A program made the translations under genes and the position numbers. The notes below the pieces were generated by a model. That model had not been told where the DNA came from. It did not search any database and saw nothing but the letters and a program-made list of their open reading frames with translations. Positions 46,559 to 55,532 of a stretch of 64,000 bases of DNA are shown here, in pieces; positions within the stretch are counted from its first letter, which is position 1, and the number at the start of each line of letters is the position of its first letter. Origin of the DNA: Xylanimonas oleitrophica (GTDB lineage: Bacteria; Actinomycetota; Actinomycetes; Actinomycetales; Cellulomonadaceae); the NCBI RefSeq assembly GCF_003244315.1, contig NZ_QKWH01000014.1, forward strand, positions 1 through 64,000. The letters are read 5' to 3'.

Positions 46559-47458
46559 GTGAGCGAAGCACTGGGGAACGACACGCTGTTCGCGCGCGGC
46601 GGTGCCGCGCCGCAGGAGCGCCTCGACGTCGTCGGGCGCCCGATGCCCGACTTCCCCGTCCCCGCGCCGCTGGCCCAGCACGGCCCCGCCCGCATCATCG
46701 CGATGTGCAACCAGAAGGGCGGCGTCGGCAAGACGACGAGCACGATCAACCTGGGCGCTGCGCTGGCCGAGTACGGCCGCCGCGTGCTGCTCGTGGACTT
46801 CGACCCGCAGGGCGCCGCGTCGGTGGGCGTCGGCGTCAACCCGCACGAGCTCGAGCTGAGCGTCTACAACCTGCTCATGGAGCGCTCGGTGCAGATCACC
46901 GACGTCATCACCCCCACGGCGATCGAGGGCCTGGACGTGGTCCCCGCCAACATCGACCTGTCCGCCGCCGAGGTGCAGCTGGTCGGCGAGGTCGCGCGCG
47001 AGTCCGTGCTGGCCCGCGCGCTGCGTCCCGTCCAGGACGAGTACGACGTGATCCTCGTCGACTGCCAGCCCTCGCTGGGTCTGCTGACGGTCAACGCGCT
47101 GACCGCCGCGCACGGCGTGCTCATCCCGCTCGAGTGCGAGTTCTTCGCGCTGCGCGGCGTCGCCCTGCTCGTGGAGACCATCGAGAAGGTGCGCGACCGC
47201 CTCAACCCGGCGCTCGAGATCGACGGCATCCTCCCCACCATGTACGACTCGCGGACCCTGCACTCGCGCGAGGTCGTCGCGCGCGTGCACGAGGCGTTCG
47301 GCGAGACGCTCCTGCACACCGTCATCGGGCGCACCGTGAAGTTCCCCGACGCGTCCGTGGCCGCCGAGCCGATCACGGCCTACGCACCCAACCACGCCGG
47401 TGCCGAGGCGTACCGCCAGCTGGCCAGGGAGCTCGTGGCGCGTGGCGACGCCGCCTGA
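46559..47458 (+). CDS. ParA family ATPase (Soj-like), scp operon
   Basis: A deviant-Walker ATPase of 299 residues: RIIAMCNQKGGVGKTTSTINLGAAL, LLVDFDPQGAASVGVG and VILVDCQPSLGLLTVNAL. An N-terminal extension of about 45 residues precedes the fold. This copy belongs to the scpA-scpB cluster and is distinct from the oriC-linked parAB; its function is assumed to be in chromosome segregation or cell organisation. The GTG at 46559 follows a leaderless -10. The 3' end overlaps scpA by 17 bases. Confidence 0.9.
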   Translation: MSEALGNDTLFARGGAAPQERLDVVGRPMPDFPVPAPLAQHGPARIIAMCNQKGGVGKTTSTINLGAALAEYGRRVLLVDFDPQGAASVGVGVNPHELELSVYNLLMERSVQITDVITPTAIEGLDVVPANIDLSAAEVQLVGEVARESVLARALRPVQDEYDVILVDCQPSLGLLTVNALTAAHGVLIPLECEFFALRGVALLVETIEKVRDRLNPALEIDGILPTMYDSRTLHSREVVARVHEAFGETLLHTVIGRTVKFPDASVAAEPITAYAPNHAGAEAYRQLARELVARGDAA

Positions 47459-48389
47459 CCCCCACGCCGACCCCGACGCTCACCCCCGCGCGCAGGCGCC
47501 CCAGGGGAGGGCGGAGCCCGAGCCCACAGGATCCCGCCCCGGCAGCAGGGCCTTCGAGGTCCGGCTCGAGAACTTCAGCGGTCCGTTCGACCTGCTGCTG
47601 AGCCTCATCGCCAAGCACCAGCTCGACGTCACCGAGGTGGCGCTCGCGGTCGTGACCGACGACTTCGTGGCGCACATCCGCGCCGCCGAGACCGCGGCGC
47701 GGGAGGCCGCCGAGCGGGGGGAGGAGCACCCCTCCTGGGACCTCGGCACGGCGAGCGAGTTCCTCGTGGTGGCGGCGACGCTCCTCGACCTCAAGGCGGC
47801 ACGGCTCCTACCGGGCACGGCTGAGGAGGACGCCGAGGACCTGGAGCTGCTCGAGGCCCGCGACCTGCTCTTCGCCCGGCTCCTGCAGTACCGGGCCTAC
47901 AAGGACGTCTCGGCGGTGCTCGCCGAGCGCATGGCGACCGAGGGGCGGCGGGTTCCTCGCAGCGTGCCCCTCGAGCCCGAGATGGCGGCGCTGCTGCCCG
48001 AGCTGGTGTGGACCCTGACTCCCGGCCGCCTGGCGGAGCTGGCGGCCCGCGCCCTGACGCCCAAGGCCCCGCCCGTGGTCTCCCTCACCCACCTGCACGC
48101 GCCCGCGGTGAGCGTGCGCGAGCAGGCCGCGATCGTCGTCGGACGCCTGCGGCGCGAACGCTCGGTGACGTTCCGGTCCCTGGCCGCCGGCGAGGAGCGG
48201 CTCGTCGTCGTGGCACGCTTCCTGGCGCTCCTCGAGCTGTTCCGCGGCGGTCAGGTGTCGTTCGAGCAGGCTGCCCCCCTCGGGGAGCTGACCGTGCGCT
48301 GGACCGGCGGCGACCCGGCTGACGACGCCGCGGAGCAGGTGGGCGCCGGCTTCGAGGAGTTCGACGGACAGCAGGAGGTCCCCGCATGA
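47442..48389 (+). CDS. scpA: Segregation and condensation protein A
   Basis: The kleisin that links Smc heads with ScpB. The 315 residues show FEVRLENFSGPFDLLLSLIAKHQLDVTEVALA, LVVAATLLDLKAARLLP, LLQYRAYKDVS and a C-terminal winged helix (VTFRSLAAGEERLVVVARFLALLELFRGGQVSFEQ). The GTG at 47442 lies inside the end of parA with AGGGAG about 11 bases upstream; the N-terminal 45 residues are disordered. The ATG of scpB overlaps the stop. Confidence 0.94.
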   Translation: MATPPDPHADPDAHPRAQAPQGRAEPEPTGSRPGSRAFEVRLENFSGPFDLLLSLIAKHQLDVTEVALAVVTDDFVAHIRAAETAAREAAERGEEHPSWDLGTASEFLVVAATLLDLKAARLLPGTAEEDAEDLELLEARDLLFARLLQYRAYKDVSAVLAERMATEGRRVPRSVPLEPEMAALLPELVWTLTPGRLAELAARALTPKAPPVVSLTHLHAPAVSVREQAAIVVGRLRRERSVTFRSLAAGEERLVVVARFLALLELFRGGQVSFEQAAPLGELTVRWTGGDPADDAAEQVGAGFEEFDGQQEVPA

Positions 48390-49102
48390 GCACCAGCCCT
48401 GACGAGACGTTCGAGACGGCCACGGCGTCTGCGGCGTCTGGGACGCCTGCGGCGCCCGAGGCGGCCGAGTCGTCCGACGGCGGCCTGGCGGGCCCGGCTG
48501 CGCCGGCGCAGCCCGCGCCGGCCGTCGACGTGCAGGACCTGCCCGGCGGGCTCGAGGCGGCGCTCGAGGCGGTGCTGATGGTCGCGGACTCCCCGGTGCC
48601 CACCGAGCGCCTCGCCGCCGCCGTCGACCTGCCTGTGACGGACGTCTCTGCCGCCCTCGCGGGGCTCGCGGCCGAGTACCGCGGCGAGGGAGGCGGCCGG
48701 CCCCGGGGGTTCGAGCTGCGCGAAGGGGCGGAGGGGTGGCGGGTGTACTCCTCCCGGGCCCACGCCGACGTCGTCGCGCGGCTGGTGCTCGAGGGGCAGA
48801 GCGCTCGTCTGAGCCAGGCCGCCTTGGAGACCTTGGCCGTCATCGCGTACCGTCAGCCGGTCACGCGCGGGCAGGTGTCCGCGGTGCGCGGGGTGAACGT
48901 CGACGGCGTGGTGCGCACGCTGCTGGCGCGCGGCCTGGTGGCCGAGGTGGGGCAGGACCCGCTCACGGGCGCCACGCTGTTCGGCACCACGGGCGAGTTC
49001 CTCGACCGGATGGGCTGGCAGTCGCTCGACGAGCTGCCCCCGCTCGCACCGCACCTGCCGGGGATCGACGCCCTGGACGCGCTGACCGACGAGCACCGCT
49101 GA
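48386..49102 (+). CDS. scpB: Segregation and condensation protein B
   Basis: Partner of ScpA in the Smc complex. After an Ala/Pro-rich N-terminus (about 1-50) come two winged helices: GGLEAALEAVLMVADSPVPTERLAAAVDLPVTDVSAAL and SRLSQAALETLAVIAYRQPVTRGQVSAVRGVNVDGVVRTLLARGLV-like segments, ending with LFGTTGEFLDRMGWQSLDELPPL. The 238 residues are normal. The ATGA overlap with scpA points to coupled translation. Confidence 0.94.
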   Translation: MSTSPDETFETATASAASGTPAAPEAAESSDGGLAGPAAPAQPAPAVDVQDLPGGLEAALEAVLMVADSPVPTERLAAAVDLPVTDVSAALAGLAAEYRGEGGGRPRGFELREGAEGWRVYSSRAHADVVARLVLEGQSARLSQAALETLAVIAYRQPVTRGQVSAVRGVNVDGVVRTLLARGLVAEVGQDPLTGATLFGTTGEFLDRMGWQSLDELPPLAPHLPGIDALDALTDEHR

Positions 49103-49117
49103 GGGAGAATCCGAGTC

Positions 49118-50008
49118 ATGAGCGAACCCCGTCGCGGCCCCCGCCGCGAGGCCGGCCAGCGCCAGTCCGCCGGGGGTGGCGCCCGCGGTGGTGCGTCCCG
49201 CGGGGCCGGGCGCACCGGCGCCCCGCGCCCGGCCCGGCGTCAGCGTCCGCCGGCCGAGCCCGCCCGTGACGTGCACGTGCCCGACGGCGTGCGCCTGCAG
49301 AAGGTGCTGGCGACGGCCGGCTACGGGTCGCGCCGCAAGGCGGAGGAGCTGATCGCCGAGGGCCGCGTGACCGTCGACGACCAGATCGTCGTCGAGCTGG
49401 GTGTACGGGTGGACCCGGCGGTGAACGTGATCCACGTGGACGGCATGCGCGTGCAGACCGACACCGAGAAGGTCACCCTCGCGCTGAACAAGCCGCACGG
49501 CGTGCTGTCCGCGATGAGCGACCCGCAGGGCCGCCCCACGGTCGCGGACCTGATCAAGAACCGGGACGAGCGCCTCTTCCACGTGGGCCGGCTCGACGCC
49601 GACTCCGAGGGGCTGCTGCTGCTGACCAACGACGGGGAGCTGGCCAACCGCCTGGCGCACCCGCGCTACGAGGTGCCCAAGACGTACCTCGTGACGGTGG
49701 GCGGCGGCGAGGTCTACCCGCGGATCGTCAAGCAGCTGCTGGACGGCGTCGAGCTGGAGGACGGGCCGGCGCGCATGGACAAGGTGAAGGTCGTCCAGGC
49801 GCTCGACGGGCTCACCATGGTCGAGGTGGTGCTGCACGAGGGCCGCAACCGGATCGTCCGGCGCATGTTCGACGCGGTCGAGCGGCCCGTGGAGCGTCTG
49901 GTGCGCACGCGCATCGGCCCCATCGCGCTGGGGGACCAGCGGCCGGGCACCACGCGCGTGCTGGGTCGGACCGAGGTCGGCAGCCTCATGGCCGCCGTCG
50001 AGATGTGA
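49118..50008 (+). CDS. rluB: 23S rRNA pseudouridine synthase, RluB type
   Basis: Isomerises a uridine of 23S rRNA. The 296 residues comprise an Arg/Gly-rich tail at the N-terminus (1-50, possible RNA contact), an S4 domain (VRLQKVLATAGYGSRRKAEELIAEGRVTVDD) and the catalytic domain with the Asp in VGRLDADSEGLLLLTNDGELANRLAHPRYEVPKTY, then HEGRNRIVRRMFDAV. GAGGGAG lies upstream of the ATG, 15 bases after scpB. Its stop overlaps a GTG in the cmk frame. Confidence 0.92.
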   Translation: MSEPRRGPRREAGQRQSAGGGARGGASRGAGRTGAPRPARRQRPPAEPARDVHVPDGVRLQKVLATAGYGSRRKAEELIAEGRVTVDDQIVVELGVRVDPAVNVIHVDGMRVQTDTEKVTLALNKPHGVLSAMSDPQGRPTVADLIKNRDERLFHVGRLDADSEGLLLLTNDGELANRLAHPRYEVPKTYLVTVGGGEVYPRIVKQLLDGVELEDGPARMDKVKVVQALDGLTMVEVVLHEGRNRIVRRMFDAVERPVERLVRTRIGPIALGDQRPGTTRVLGRTEVGSLMAAVEM

Positions 50009-50022
50009 ACGAGGAGAACGCA

Positions 50023-50703
50023 GTGGTCGTCATCGCCGTCGACGGGCCGTCCGGCTCGGGCAAGTCCAGCGTGTCCAAGGGCGTGGCCCGCCGGCTCGGG
50101 CTCGCGTACCTCGACACCGGGGCCATGTACCGGGCGGCCACGCTGTGGGCGATGGACGCGGTGGGCGACCTGGCCGACGCGGAGCGGGTCGCTGCCGCCG
50201 TGCGGGGCATGCCGCTGGAGATGGGCCTGGACCCCGACGCGCCGGCGGTGCGCCTGGACGGCCGCGACGTGAGCGCCGCGATCCGCACCACGGAGGTCTC
50301 CACGGAGGTCTCCAAGGTGGCCACGAACCTCGACGTGCGCGCCGAGCTGCGCCGCCGCCAGCGGGAGATCATCGACGTCGCGGCCCAGGCGGCGGGCATC
50401 GTGGCCGAGGGGCGGGACATCACCACGGTGGTGGCTCCCGACGCCGACGCCCGCGTGCTGCTGACGGCCAGCGAAGAGGCACGCCTGCGCCGCCGGTCCC
50501 TGGAGGTCCACGGCGCCGCCGACGCGGCGGCCGTCGAGGCGACGCGGGACCAGGTGGTGCGGCGAGACCGCGACGACGCCACCGTGAGCCAGTTCCAGGT
50601 GGCGGCCGACGGCGTGGTCACGGTCGACTCGTCGGACCTCGACCTCGAGGAGACCATCGAGGCCGTGCTGGCCGTGGTCGCACAGGTGACCGCGGCTCGC
50701 TGA
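50023..50703 (+). CDS. cmk: Cytidylate kinase
   Basis: Phosphorylates CMP and dCMP. The 226 residues begin VVVIAVDGPSGSGKSSVSKGVARRL (P-loop), then LDTGAMYRAATLWA and the substrate segments EVSTEVSKVATNLDVRAELRRRQ and VAEGRDITTVVAPDADARVLLTAS. The start at GTG 50023 has AGGAG six bases upstream; a GTG at 50005 overlapping the rluB stop (GTGA) would add six residues and is also possible. It is the last gene of the parA-scpA-scpB-rluB-cmk run and is followed by a small hairpin. Confidence 0.93.
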   Translation: MVVIAVDGPSGSGKSSVSKGVARRLGLAYLDTGAMYRAATLWAMDAVGDLADAERVAAAVRGMPLEMGLDPDAPAVRLDGRDVSAAIRTTEVSTEVSKVATNLDVRAELRRRQREIIDVAAQAAGIVAEGRDITTVVAPDADARVLLTASEEARLRRRSLEVHGAADAAAVEATRDQVVRRDRDDATVSQFQVAADGVVTVDSSDLDLEETIEAVLAVVAQVTAAR

Positions 50704-50719
50704 GACGGCCTCTGCGGGA

Positions 50720-50737
50720 GGGGCGCGGAGGCGCCCC
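50720..50737 (+). terminator. Hairpin after cmk
   Basis: GGGGCGC (50720-50726) pairs with GCGCCCC (50731-50737) around the loop GGAG, 17 bases after the cmk stop. Confidence 0.5.
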
Positions 50738-50807
50738 GTGCGACACGTGGGGTGCGTGACCCGCGTCTCGTCCGGCGCATCGCGCCCGGCCTGGGAGAAT
50801 GGTCGGC

Positions 50808-52307
50808 ATGTCTTCCCCCGACGAGTTCTTCCCCGACGAGAACGACGCTCCCGTCGTGCTGCCCGACGAGGCTGACGACGAGGCGCGCGAGCGTGCCCTG
50901 CGCGCCGGTCTCGAGGAGTTCGAGCTCGACGAGGCCGACCGAGCGCTCCTCCAGGGCGAGTGGGACGAGGACGGCGCTGCCCGGGGCGAGAAGCCGCTGC
51001 CGGTGCTCGCCATCATCGGCCGCCCCAACGTGGGCAAGTCGACCCTCGTCAACCGTGTGCTCGGGCGCCGCGAGGCCGTCGTCGAGGACAAGCCCGGCGT
51101 CACGCGCGACCGCGTGACCTACCCGGCGGAGTGGGCCGGGCGCGACTTCAACCTGGTCGACACCGGTGGTTGGGAGGTCGACGTCGCCGGTATCGAGTCC
51201 AAGGTCGCCGTCCAGGCCGAGGTGGCGATCGCCCTGGCGGACGCCGTCGTCTTCGTGGTCGACGCGACCGTGGGTGCCACGGCCACCGACGAGCGCGTGG
51301 TGGAGCTGCTGCGCCGGGCGGGCAAGCCGGTGGTGCTCGCGGCGAACAAGGTGGACGGCCCCTCGGGCGAGGCGGACGCCGCCTACCTGTGGAGCCTGGG
51401 CCTGGGCGAGCCGCACCCGATCTCCGCGCTGCACGGCCGCGGGGTCGGCGACCTGCTCGACGCGGCCATGAGGGCGCTGCCCGAGGTCTCCGAGCACGGG
51501 GAGCTGCGCCCGACGGGGCCGCGGCGCGTGGCCCTCGTCGGCCGTCCGAACGTGGGCAAGTCGTCGCTGCTGAACAAGATCGCCGGCGCGGAGCGCGTCG
51601 TCGTCGACGAGCTGGCCGGCACCACCCGCGACCCGGTGGACGAGCTCGTCGAGATCAAGGGCGTCCCGTACTGGTTCGTGGACACGGCCGGCATCCGCCG
51701 CCGGGTGCACCAGACGTCCGGCGCCGACTTCTACGCGTCCCTGCGCACGCAGGCCGCCATCGAGAAGGCCGAGGTGGCGGTGGTGCTGCTCGACGCCTCG
51801 CAGCCGCTGACCGAGCAGGACACCCGCGTGATCCAGCAGGTCATCGACGCCGGCCGCGCCCTGGTCATCGCGTACAACAAGTGGGACCTCATGGACGAGG
51901 ACCGCCGCCCGTACCTGGAGCGCGAGATCGAGAAGGAGCTCGTGCAGATCCAGTGGGCCCCGCGCGTCAACGTCTCCGCACGCACCGGCTGGCACACCGA
52001 GCGCCTCGTGCCGGCGCTGGAGCGGTCGCTGGGGTCGTGGGACATGCGGATCCCCACCGGCCGGCTCAACGCGTTCCTGGGCGAGCTCGTGGCGGCGCAC
52101 CCGCACCCGCTGCGCGGGGGCAAGCAGCCGCGCATCCTCTTCGGCACCCAGGCCTCGACGCGTCCGCCGCGGTTCGTCATCTTCGCGACCGGCTTCATCG
52201 AGGCCGGCTACCGCCGGTTCATCGAGCGCCGCCTGCGCGAGACGTTCGGCTTCGAGGGCACCCCGATCGAGATCAGTGTCCGCGTGCGGGAGAAGCGCAA
52301 GCGGTGA
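50808..52307 (+). CDS. der: Ribosome biogenesis GTPase Der (EngA)
   Basis: A double GTPase for 50S subunit assembly, 499 residues. After an acidic N-terminal extension (about 1-65) come two G domains, each with a full set of motifs: [19 protein letters not shown] and [20 protein letters not shown]. The C-terminal KH-like domain is present ([48 protein letters not shown]). The ATG at 50808 is seven bases after GAGAAT. The acidic extension is common in actinobacterial Der. The next gene starts at the GTGA overlap. Confidence 0.96.
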   Translation: MSSPDEFFPDENDAPVVLPDEADDEARERALRAGLEEFELDEADRALLQGEWDEDGAARGEKPLPVLAIIGRPNVGKSTLVNRVLGRREAVVEDKPGVTRDRVTYPAEWAGRDFNLVDTGGWEVDVAGIESKVAVQAEVAIALADAVVFVVDATVGATATDERVVELLRRAGKPVVLAANKVDGPSGEADAAYLWSLGLGEPHPISALHGRGVGDLLDAAMRALPEVSEHGELRPTGPRRVALVGRPNVGKSSLLNKIAGAERVVVDELAGTTRDPVDELVEIKGVPYWFVDTAGIRRRVHQTSGADFYASLRTQAAIEKAEVAVVLLDASQPLTEQDTRVIQQVIDAGRALVIAYNKWDLMDEDRRPYLEREIEKELVQIQWAPRVNVSARTGWHTERLVPALERSLGSWDMRIPTGRLNAFLGELVAAHPHPLRGGKQPRILFGTQASTRPPRFVIFATGFIEAGYRRFIERRLRETFGFEGTPIEISVRVREKRKR

Positions 52308-53428
52308 ACCCGGCGGGCGCCGCCCGGGACGCGGAGGCGAGCGGGAGCGGGGCGGACGACGACGTCGTCCAGCCACCGCCGTCCGCGGCTGCCGCGACAC
52401 CGGCCCTCGCGGGGCGGGGACGGCTGCTGCGCGCCGGCGTCGCCCGCGACACCGCGGCCGTGCGCCACCTGGTGACGTTCCTCGTCGTCACGGTGGCGAC
52501 CGTGCTCCTCACGCGCGGGTTCTTGGCGCTGGCCGGGTACCCGCAGGTCGGCGGTGCCGGTCTGCACGTGGCGCACGTGCTGTGGGGCGGTCTGCTGCTG
52601 GCCGTGGCCGTCGTGGTGCTGCTGTCCTATGTCGGGCCGGCGGTGCGCTCGCTGGGTGCGGTGCTGGCCGGGGTGGGGTTCGGCCTGTTCGTGGACGAGA
52701 TCGGCAAGTTCGTGACCGCGGACAACGACTACTTCTACGGCCCCACGGCGGCGCTGATCTACGCCGTCCTGGTGGTGCTCGTGCTGCTGGTGGAGGCCAT
52801 GCACGGCCGGCGCCGGCACCATCGTGCCGAGTACCTCGCCGTCGCCGCGGACCGCGCCGCGGCCGGCCTGGCGGGCGGACTCACGGACGCCGGGCGCGCC
52901 GAGGTGCTCGTGCTGCTGCAGCGGGGCGGGGACGAGCCCGGGGCGGCCGAGCTGCGCCGGCTGGTCGACGCGATCCCGCACGACGACGTCACCGTGCCGG
53001 ACCCCGTGCGCGGCCTCGTGCTGCGTGCCGACCGATGGTTGCGGGCGGCCGTCCGGCTCCGCTGGGCCGGCGTCGTCGTGGTGGCGGCCGTCCTGGCCGT
53101 CGCCGCGGCCTCCGCGGCGGTGGGCGTGCGGTCCCTCGTGGACGGTCCCGTCTGGCTCGGGGGCGTCGTCCTCCTCGGCGTGGCGACGACGGCGGCCTGC
53201 TGCGCCGTCGGCTCCGTGCGCGCCCTGCGGGGCGGGCGCGGCAGCGACGCGGCCGCCTGGGTGCGGCGCGGGGTGCTGGTCAGCCTGCTCGTGACGCAGC
53301 CGCTCGTGTTCGGCGTGCTGCAGTGGACGGCCACCGCCGGCCTCCTCGTCGACCTCGCGGTGTTCGCGCTGCTCGACGTCGCCCTGCGCGACGGCGCCCA
53401 GCACGACGCGCGGGCACGGCGGGACTGA
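52304..53428 (+). CDS. Hypothetical multi-pass membrane protein
   Basis: The family is not recognised. The 374-residue product has a disordered N-terminus (about 1-50), then three or four helices ([79 protein letters not shown]). A cytosolic stretch with paired His/Arg follows ([19 protein letters not shown]), then about four more helices at the C-terminus. The segment [22 protein letters not shown] is the most distinctive and likely functional part. The GTG overlaps the der stop (GTGA), so it is co-translated with der. Confidence 0.75.
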   Translation: MNPAGAARDAEASGSGADDDVVQPPPSAAAATPALAGRGRLLRAGVARDTAAVRHLVTFLVVTVATVLLTRGFLALAGYPQVGGAGLHVAHVLWGGLLLAVAVVVLLSYVGPAVRSLGAVLAGVGFGLFVDEIGKFVTADNDYFYGPTAALIYAVLVVLVLLVEAMHGRRRHHRAEYLAVAADRAAAGLAGGLTDAGRAEVLVLLQRGGDEPGAAELRRLVDAIPHDDVTVPDPVRGLVLRADRWLRAAVRLRWAGVVVVAAVLAVAAASAAVGVRSLVDGPVWLGGVVLLGVATTAACCAVGSVRALRGGRGSDAAAWVRRGVLVSLLVTQPLVFGVLQWTATAGLLVDLAVFALLDVALRDGAQHDARARRD

Positions 53429-53454
53429 TCACCCCCGCCCCGGGCCGGCCGTCC

Positions 53455-53483
53455 TTGACCGGCACGCACCGACGGGCCAGGCT
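53455..53483 (+). promoter_or_regulatory. Promoter of the RimJ/RimL-type acetyltransferase gene
   Basis: TTGACC (53455-53460), a 17-base spacer and CAGGCT (53478-53483), which ends six bases before the ATG at 53490: a complete leaderless-type promoter. Confidence 0.6.
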
Positions 53484-53489
53484 TCCGTC

Positions 53490-54086
53490 ATGTCCCGGGA
53501 CGTCGCCGAACCCACCGCTGTCATGGTGCGCACCGAGCGCCTCCTGCTACGCCGGGTGCGCGAGGACGACGCCGACGACTTCCTGACGTGGCGGGGGCGC
53601 CCCGACGTCGTCCGCTACATGTACCAGCCCCCGTGGACGGCCGAGGTCGCGCGCGAGAAGCTCGCCTCCTGGGTGACGCACCCGTTCCGCGCCACCGGGG
53701 ACGTCCTCGTCCTGGCGGTCGAGCTCGACGGCGTCGTCGTGGGCGAGGGGCTCCTCAAGCGGGCGCCGGGGGAGGGGCAGGTCGAGATCGGCTACGCGTT
53801 CCACCCCGACGTCGCGGGCCGGGGGCTCGCCACCGAGGCGAGCGGCGCGCTGCTCGCCCTGGCCTTCGGGCGCTTCGGGTTCCACCGGGCGTTCGCGCGC
53901 ATCGACGCCGAGAACACGGCATCCGTGCGGGTGGCCCAGCGGCTGGGCATGCGGCTCGAGGCACGGCTGGTCGAGAACGACGTGCGGCCCGCGGACGGCG
54001 TCTGGTCCACGGAGCTGGTGTACGCCGTCCTGGCGAGCGAGCACGAGGCCCGGCGGCGGACCCCTGTGGTCTCGGACGCCCCCTGA
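53490..54086 (+). CDS. GNAT acetyltransferase, RimJ/RimL type
   Basis: A 198-residue N-acetyltransferase of the Acetyltransf_3 group, which acetylates ribosomal protein N-termini or other amines. The pattern is TERLLLRRVREDDADDFLTWRGRPDVVRYMYQPP, then ELDGVVVGEGLLKR, the CoA loop IGYAFHPDVAGRGLATEASGALLALAF and HRAFARIDAENTASVRVAQRLGMRLEARLVEN. It is a single gene with its own promoter, before tRNA-Pro. The substrate is unknown. Confidence 0.87.
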   Translation: MSRDVAEPTAVMVRTERLLLRRVREDDADDFLTWRGRPDVVRYMYQPPWTAEVAREKLASWVTHPFRATGDVLVLAVELDGVVVGEGLLKRAPGEGQVEIGYAFHPDVAGRGLATEASGALLALAFGRFGFHRAFARIDAENTASVRVAQRLGMRLEARLVENDVRPADGVWSTELVYAVLASEHEARRRTPVVSDAP

Positions 54087-54093
54087 CGTGGGG

Positions 54094-54099
54094 TAGTAT
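54094..54099 (+). promoter_or_regulatory. -10 element (TAGTAT) for tRNA-Pro
   Basis: TAGTAT is a good -10, about 42 bases before the mature tRNA; TCGGAC (54072-54077) could be a poor -35 at a 16-base spacing. Confidence 0.45.
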
Positions 54100-54140
54100 C
54101 TCTTCCGGCCCTTCGGGGTGACGAGGTCCGCGAGGGCCTT

Positions 54141-54214
<74 letters not shown>

Positions 54215-54231
54215 CAGATGAAGTAGCAGGT

Positions 54232-54269
54232 CAGAGGCGGTTTCCGGAAAGCTCCGGGAGCCGCCTCTG
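54232..54269 (+). terminator. tRNA-Pro terminator
   Basis: CAGAGGCGG (54232-54240) pairs with CCGCCTCTG (54261-54269), extended inward by TTTCCGG/CCGGGAG with wobble pairs; a 16-bp stem in all. Confidence 0.75.
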
Positions 54270-54419
54270 TCGTTGCTGACGCCGATCAGCGCCGTAGCGC
54301 GGCGACCGCTGCAAGGGGCAGGCTGGCCAGGAGCACGAACTGGGCGGCGGCGGCGAGAGGGCGCACCCAGCCTCCGCGTCGCCCCGGTGCGCGCACCCGT
54401 CACGCCGAGAATGCCGGCT

Positions 54420-55460
54420 TCAGGGCGTCCTGGGCGAGCTGGTGGAGGGTGGCCGCTCCTGCGCGATGAGTGCGCGGGCGGTGTCGAGGATGGTGGTCTG
54501 TGCGTCACGAGTGGTCCAGCCGAGCTGACGACGGGCCTTGCTGCTGTCGACGGTGCGGACGATGCCGAGCTCGTCGACGATCATCGCGAGGTGAGGGTCG
54601 CGTCGGGCTGCGAGTCGCACCAGGAAGTCGGGCAGCTCGCGAGCGGGGATCTTCTTCTGCTCGGGGAGGCCCTCGCGAAGGATGCGTGCGACGTCGCGGT
54701 ACCAGAGGAACGTGCCCGATCCGTTGTAGCGTTCACCGATCGCTGCGGGCTGCTCGAGGGCGAGGACGTGCAGCCGGGCCTCGTCACGCACGTCGACGAC
54801 GTTCCAGCCGAGCCGCGGCAGCGCTGGCATCGCCCGGTCCAGCAGTCGGCGGACCACATCGATCGTGCCAGCTCGCCCGGGCGCGCCCACCGGTGGTCCC
54901 TGCATGAACGACGGCAGCACCGCGGTCAGATCTAGGCCGAGCTCGTCGGCAAGCTCCCACGCGAGCCGCTCCGCGTAGATCTTCGAATCCGGATACACGT
55001 GCGTCGCGTCGCCGGACGGCTCTGACCACATGTCCTCGGTGGTCGTGCTCGAAGGGTTGCTCGATCGGGCGGCGGTGCCCGACGAGGTGAACACGACCCG
55101 GCGCACGCCGACGCGTGCTGCCGTGGTGAGCACCCGGCGGGTGCCGTCGCGAGCAGTGGTGATCAGGTCTGCCTCGTTGCCGACAGGCATCGGCGAGGCG
55201 GTGTGCAGCACCGCGTCGACTCCGTCGAGCGCTGGCTCCCAGCCCTCGTCGTCGAGCAGGTCGGCTTGGACGAGCTGGAGCGAGCGCGCCCCCGCGGACC
55301 GGTCCAGGATCGCCCGGCGTGCCGGCTCTGCACGGGCGGTGTCGCGCACCGTCGCGCGCACCCGATAGCCACTCTTCAACAGCTCGACGATCAGCCAGCC
55401 GGCGAGATATCCGGTGCCCCCGGTCACGAGCACCGTTCCCCGTGATGCAGTCTCTCCCAT
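54420..55460 (-). CDS. NAD(P)-dependent epimerase/dehydratase (extended SDR)
   Basis: An extended short-chain dehydrogenase/reductase of the dihydroflavonol-reductase-like group, acting on a carbonyl or sugar substrate. The 346 residues show GTVLVTGGTGYLAGWLIVELLKSGYRVRATVRD (NAD(P) loop), VVFTSSGTAA and the catalytic Tyr and Lys in HVYPDSKIYAERLAWEL. The ATG at 55460 has TGGAG nine bases upstream; ATGs at 55478 and 55484 are in frame, and the longest would give 354 residues. It is divergent from a MarR gene, and the short gap holds a 12-bp palindrome. It lies in the accessory stretch after tRNA-Pro. Confidence 0.87.
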   Translation of the reverse strand: MGETASRGTVLVTGGTGYLAGWLIVELLKSGYRVRATVRDTARAEPARRAILDRSAGARSLQLVQADLLDDEGWEPALDGVDAVLHTASPMPVGNEADLITTARDGTRRVLTTAARVGVRRVVFTSSGTAARSSNPSSTTTEDMWSEPSGDATHVYPDSKIYAERLAWELADELGLDLTAVLPSFMQGPPVGAPGRAGTIDVVRRLLDRAMPALPRLGWNVVDVRDEARLHVLALEQPAAIGERYNGSGTFLWYRDVARILREGLPEQKKIPARELPDFLVRLAARRDPHLAMIVDELGIVRTVDSSKARRQLGWTTRDAQTTILDTARALIAQERPPSTSSPRTP

Positions 55461-55491
55461 ATCCGCAACTCCACTCATTGACATCGATCGG

Positions 55492-55503
55492 TGAGTCGAC
55501 TCA
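55492..55503. promoter_or_regulatory. Operator palindrome between the SDR and MarR genes
   Basis: TGAGTCGACTCA is a perfect 12-bp palindrome between the two divergent genes. It is flanked by the wider inverted repeat TCATTGA (55475-55481)/TCAATGA (55501-55507). On the minus strand TATCAT (55509-55504) is the likely SDR -10, so a bound repressor would cover its start site. Confidence 0.6.
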
Positions 55504-55520
55504 ATGATAGGCGTCATTTG

Positions 55521-55526
55521 TATCAT
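55521..55526 (+). promoter_or_regulatory. -10 element TATCAT of leaderless marR
   Basis: TATCAT ends six bases before the ATG at 55533. It is embedded in TTGT-ATCATG-ACAA (55518-55531), a second possible repressor site. Confidence 0.55.
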
Positions 55527-55532
55527 GACAAC

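Noticed and set aside
54286-54396. Short minus-strand frame ending WVRPLAAAAQFVLLASLPLAAVAALRR, like the C-terminal helix of a membrane protein
   Set aside because: Only 36 codons, no ribosome site and no recognisable family. It could be a gene remnant beside tRNA-Pro, but chance cannot be excluded in this GC-rich sequence.
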